From JAAYPI01 sp036734385 (GTDB taxonomy: Bacteria > Bacteroidota > Bacteroidia > Bacteroidales > Paludibacteraceae): a DNA stretch of 64,000 bases. The stretch covers positions 1 to 64,000 of the forward strand of contig DAIMYQ010000006.1 of NCBI GenBank assembly GCA_036734385.1, read 5' to 3'. Below are positions 62,305-64,000 of this stretch, one piece after another (the stretch's first letter is position 1; every line of letters begins with the position of its first letter). Under the pieces are notes generated by a model, which was not told where the DNA came from, did no database searches, and saw only the letters and a list, made by a program, of their open reading frames with translations. A program made the position numbers and the translations under genes.

Positions 62305-63030
62305 ATGAATTTTTATAAGAAAATAATTAGAATACCCGGTAAACTCAAAGGCTTGTTTTTTGTTTGCAGGGTGGATAGACTTGTGCCAATACAACTTTTT
62401 GACTTTATGGCACACATAGCTCGTTTATCAAGATGGATATCAGAACACAAAAATAGCTGTAAGAATGATTTTTACACACAAACATTTAATTACAAAAAGC
62501 GAGAATCGTTGTATGAACAAGTGATAAATGCCTGTAATTTAGATACAAATATTGATTACCTTGAGTTTGGTGTTTCAAAAGGGGTTTCTTTCAAATGGTG
62601 GGTTAATAGGATAAAAAACTCAGATGCTCGGTTTTATGGGTTTGATACTTTTACCGGACTTCCTGAAGCTTGGGGACCATTCAAAAAAGGAGACATGGAA
62701 AATGGCAATAATCCCCCCGTCATAGAGGATAATAGGCATGAATTTTATCAAGGGCTCTTTCAGCAAACCTTACTTCCGTTTTTAAGTACGTACAATCCTT
62801 CTAAAAGAAAGGTAATACATATGGATGCTGATATATATTCGGCAACTCTTTACGTCTTGACACTGATTACTCCATTTCTCAAATCGGGAGACATAATATT
62901 TTTTGATGAATTTAGTGTTCCTCTTCATGAGTTCAAAGCCTTTAAAGAATGGAGTAGTTCTTTTTACATAAATTACAAGGTATTGGGTGCTGTTAATAAT
63001 TTTTACCAAATTGCTGTAATAATACGATAA
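62305..63030 (+). CDS. TylF/MycF-like class I SAM methyltransferase
   Basis: A 241-residue protein with SAM motif DYLEFGVSKGVSFKWW (about residues 85-100). YGFDTFTGLPEAWG follows near 111, then the metal-binding region HMDADIYSATLYVL near 171 and DIIFFDEFS near 195. The DAD and DE acidic residues match the magnesium site of macrocin O-methyltransferase-like proteins, which methylate sugar hydroxyls. In Bacteroidetes such genes often act on surface glycans, but no glycan cluster is adjacent. No signal peptide or membrane helix is seen. Confidence 0.85.
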   Translation: MNFYKKIIRIPGKLKGLFFVCRVDRLVPIQLFDFMAHIARLSRWISEHKNSCKNDFYTQTFNYKKRESLYEQVINACNLDTNIDYLEFGVSKGVSFKWWVNRIKNSDARFYGFDTFTGLPEAWGPFKKGDMENGNNPPVIEDNRHEFYQGLFQQTLLPFLSTYNPSKRKVIHMDADIYSATLYVLTLITPFLKSGDIIFFDEFSVPLHEFKAFKEWSSSFYINYKVLGAVNNFYQIAVIIR

Positions 63031-63147
63031 TTTGCTTTAGCAAATTATATAGTAGAAGTCAAAAATGAATGTTATAAACATTGGAATTGAAAATTTTTTT
63101 ACAAGAAATTTGTTTTAAAAGGCAAATTGTCATACATTCACACAACT

Positions 63148-63513
63148 ATGTCTATTACCACGTATATTGTACTTTTTATACTTTTCATTACGATTTTTTT
63201 CAAAAAAAGAAAAAAACCGAATGAGAATCATGTGCCGGAACATCCTCCCATTGTTTTTAATCCCCGTGGAAGTTCAGAAAAAACGGATCCTCCAAAAGAA
63301 AAAAAACAAGGAGCGGATTTGATTTCAATGGATTATCAACCTATGGAAAATAATATGGTAAAAATGCAGACAGAAGAAAGAATCCCTTTAAAATCTGTTT
63401 TTGCTCAAGATAAAAAAGAGGATGAAAATAAGGAAGCTCTCGCTTCCTTAGATGATCCGGAAGAGGTTAGAAAAGCGATTATCTATACTGAAATTATTAA
63501 TAGAAAATATTGA
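63148..63513 (+). CDS. Small single-pass membrane protein, hypothetical
   Basis: From the ATG at 63148 the protein has 121 residues. An N-terminal membrane helix (about 4-18, TYIVLFILFITIFF) is followed by a basic stretch KKRKKP and a long polar, probably disordered, cytosolic part. The C-terminus is DDPEEVRKAIIYTEIINRKY, and similar endings are seen in short Bacteroidales proteins of unknown role. A TTG at 63127 could start a frame seven residues longer. It lies 118 bp after the methyltransferase gene and upstream of greA. Confidence 0.7.
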   Translation: MSITTYIVLFILFITIFFKKRKKPNENHVPEHPPIVFNPRGSSEKTDPPKEKKQGADLISMDYQPMENNMVKMQTEERIPLKSVFAQDKKEDENKEALASLDDPEEVRKAIIYTEIINRKY

Positions 63514-63581
63514 TTTTTAATATTTTATGACCAAAATGGAAGTTTTAGACCTTTTTATTTTCTTTACAAGGAAATAGTTAT

Positions 63582-63646
63582 TACCTTTGCCTATAACAAA
63601 AAACGAAAAGGGAGTCTCGATTTATTTCGAGATTCTTTTTGTTTTT
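63582..63646 (+). promoter_or_regulatory. greA promoter with leader terminator hairpin
   Basis: TACCTTTG (63582-63589) is a perfect -7 box. The leader then holds GAGTCTCGA/TCGAGATTC (63612-63635, one U-G pair) followed by TTTTTGTTTTT, 46 nt before the greA ATG. This looks like an intrinsic terminator in the leader and could cause attenuation or release a short RNA of about 50 nt. It might instead terminate the upstream small gene, but its position after the greA promoter favours attenuation. Confidence 0.6.
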
Positions 63647-63692
63647 AAAAAAGGATGAATTAATTATTAATAACCACTAAAAATTAAATTTT

Positions 63693-64000
63693 ATGGCTAT
63701 CATTTATATGACCGAAGAGGGGTATAAGAAGTTGATGGATGATTTAAATTATCTTGAATCTGTAGAGCGACCATCTATTTCCAGACAAATAGCAGAAGCT
63801 AGGGATAAGGGAGATCTGTCTGAAAATGCGGAATATGATGCAGCCAAAGAGGCTCAAGGTATGTTGGAAATGAAAATCTCCCAACTAAAAGATAATCTTC
63901 AAAATGTTAGAATTATCAACGAAAAGCAACTAAATACAGATTTTGTTCAGATTTTGAACAAAGTAAGAATTCGTAATACTAAAACGAAACAAGAATTGGT
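63693..64000 (+). CDS. greA: Transcription elongation factor GreA (partial, cut by window edge)
   Basis: The first 102 residues are visible from the ATG at 63693: MAIIYMTEEGYKKLMDDL, then the coiled-coil tip DLSENAEYDAAKEAQ, which has the acidic residues that enter the RNA polymerase channel. The C-terminal FKBP-like domain is only beginning at the window end. GreA stimulates transcript cleavage by stalled polymerase. Its leader carries a terminator-like hairpin. Confidence 0.95.
   Translation, partial: MAIIYMTEEGYKKLMDDLNYLESVERPSISRQIAEARDKGDLSENAEYDAAKEAQGMLEMKISQLKDNLQNVRIINEKQLNTDFVQILNKVRIRNTKTKQEL

Noticed and set aside
62305..63030. Reading the TylF-like gene as part of an antibiotic or surface-glycan cluster
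   Set aside because: No glycosyltransferase or polyketide genes are nearby, and the neighbours are housekeeping genes.
1..64000. tRNA, rRNA, insertion sequence, prophage or CRISPR array
   Set aside because: The intergenic regions were read for cloverleaf ends, transposase frames and regularly spaced repeats, and none were convincing. Without tRNAscan or BLAST a degenerate element could be missed.

Overview
The window looks like a member of the Bacteroidetes, most likely order Bacteroidales. DNA is AT-rich. Promoters fit the Bacteroidetes consensus (TTTG, about 20 nt, then TAnnTTTG), and Shine-Dalgarno sequences are mostly absent. A PorW/SprE-type lipoprotein and three secreted proteins with C-terminal sorting domains point to a type IX secretion system (T9SS). 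Other lineage markers are DUF4292 and DUF4301 proteins, an N-succinylornithine-type carbamoyltransferase, and a fused SpmA-SpmB membrane protein. A run of exactly 100 N (51451-51550) shows that this is a scaffolded draft, possibly a metagenome bin.

Layout. 1-1.9 kb: a fluoride-resistance unit (fluoride riboswitch, crcB, DUF190 gene) and mdh. 2.2-9.3 kb: porW, an outer-membrane receptor-like protein, a PAP2 phosphatase and ybaK. 9.3-17 kb: a phosphate island, with a porin diverging from pstSCAB-phoU and a PhoB/PhoR-like two-component pair. 17-24 kb: a T9SS-exported alpha-amylase, an EF-G paralogue whose GTPase site is degenerate, a pair of ~210-bp repeats, and ychF. 24-27.5 kb: coiled-coil gene, hemW, vanZ-like, dprA, followed by a third, inverted and partial repeat copy. 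27.5-34 kb: an AT-rich gap, nadA, dtd-deoC, and two tandem T9SS-exported endonuclease I paralogues. 34-40 kb: a minus-strand operon spmAB-ybeY-mnmG-apt-uvrC with a perfect 16-bp parS palindrome between mnmG and apt. 40-47.7 kb: a DjlA-like co-chaperone, rnr, and the run dut-TPR-DUF4292-envC-like. 47.7-60.5 kb: asnS, a DUF4301 gene, an outer-membrane barrel/TPR pair interrupted by the N gap, argF', cysS, a thioesterase and an OmpA-family protein. 60.5-64 kb: miaB, a LacI-type operator pair over a promoter that may drive a small RNA, a TylF-like methyltransferase, a small membrane protein and the 5' end of greA.

Most genes are core metabolism, translation and envelope functions. The least explained features are the hairpin-bearing repeat family near 22.2-22.7 kb and 27.5 kb, the operator/promoter/small-RNA-like unit at 62.05-62.21 kb, the parS site, the EF-G paralogue and the fluoride riboswitch. 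Several starts were moved downstream of the first possible start codon because that codon lies inside a -7 promoter box or upstream of a signal peptide. No tRNA, rRNA, insertion sequence or CRISPR array was seen.
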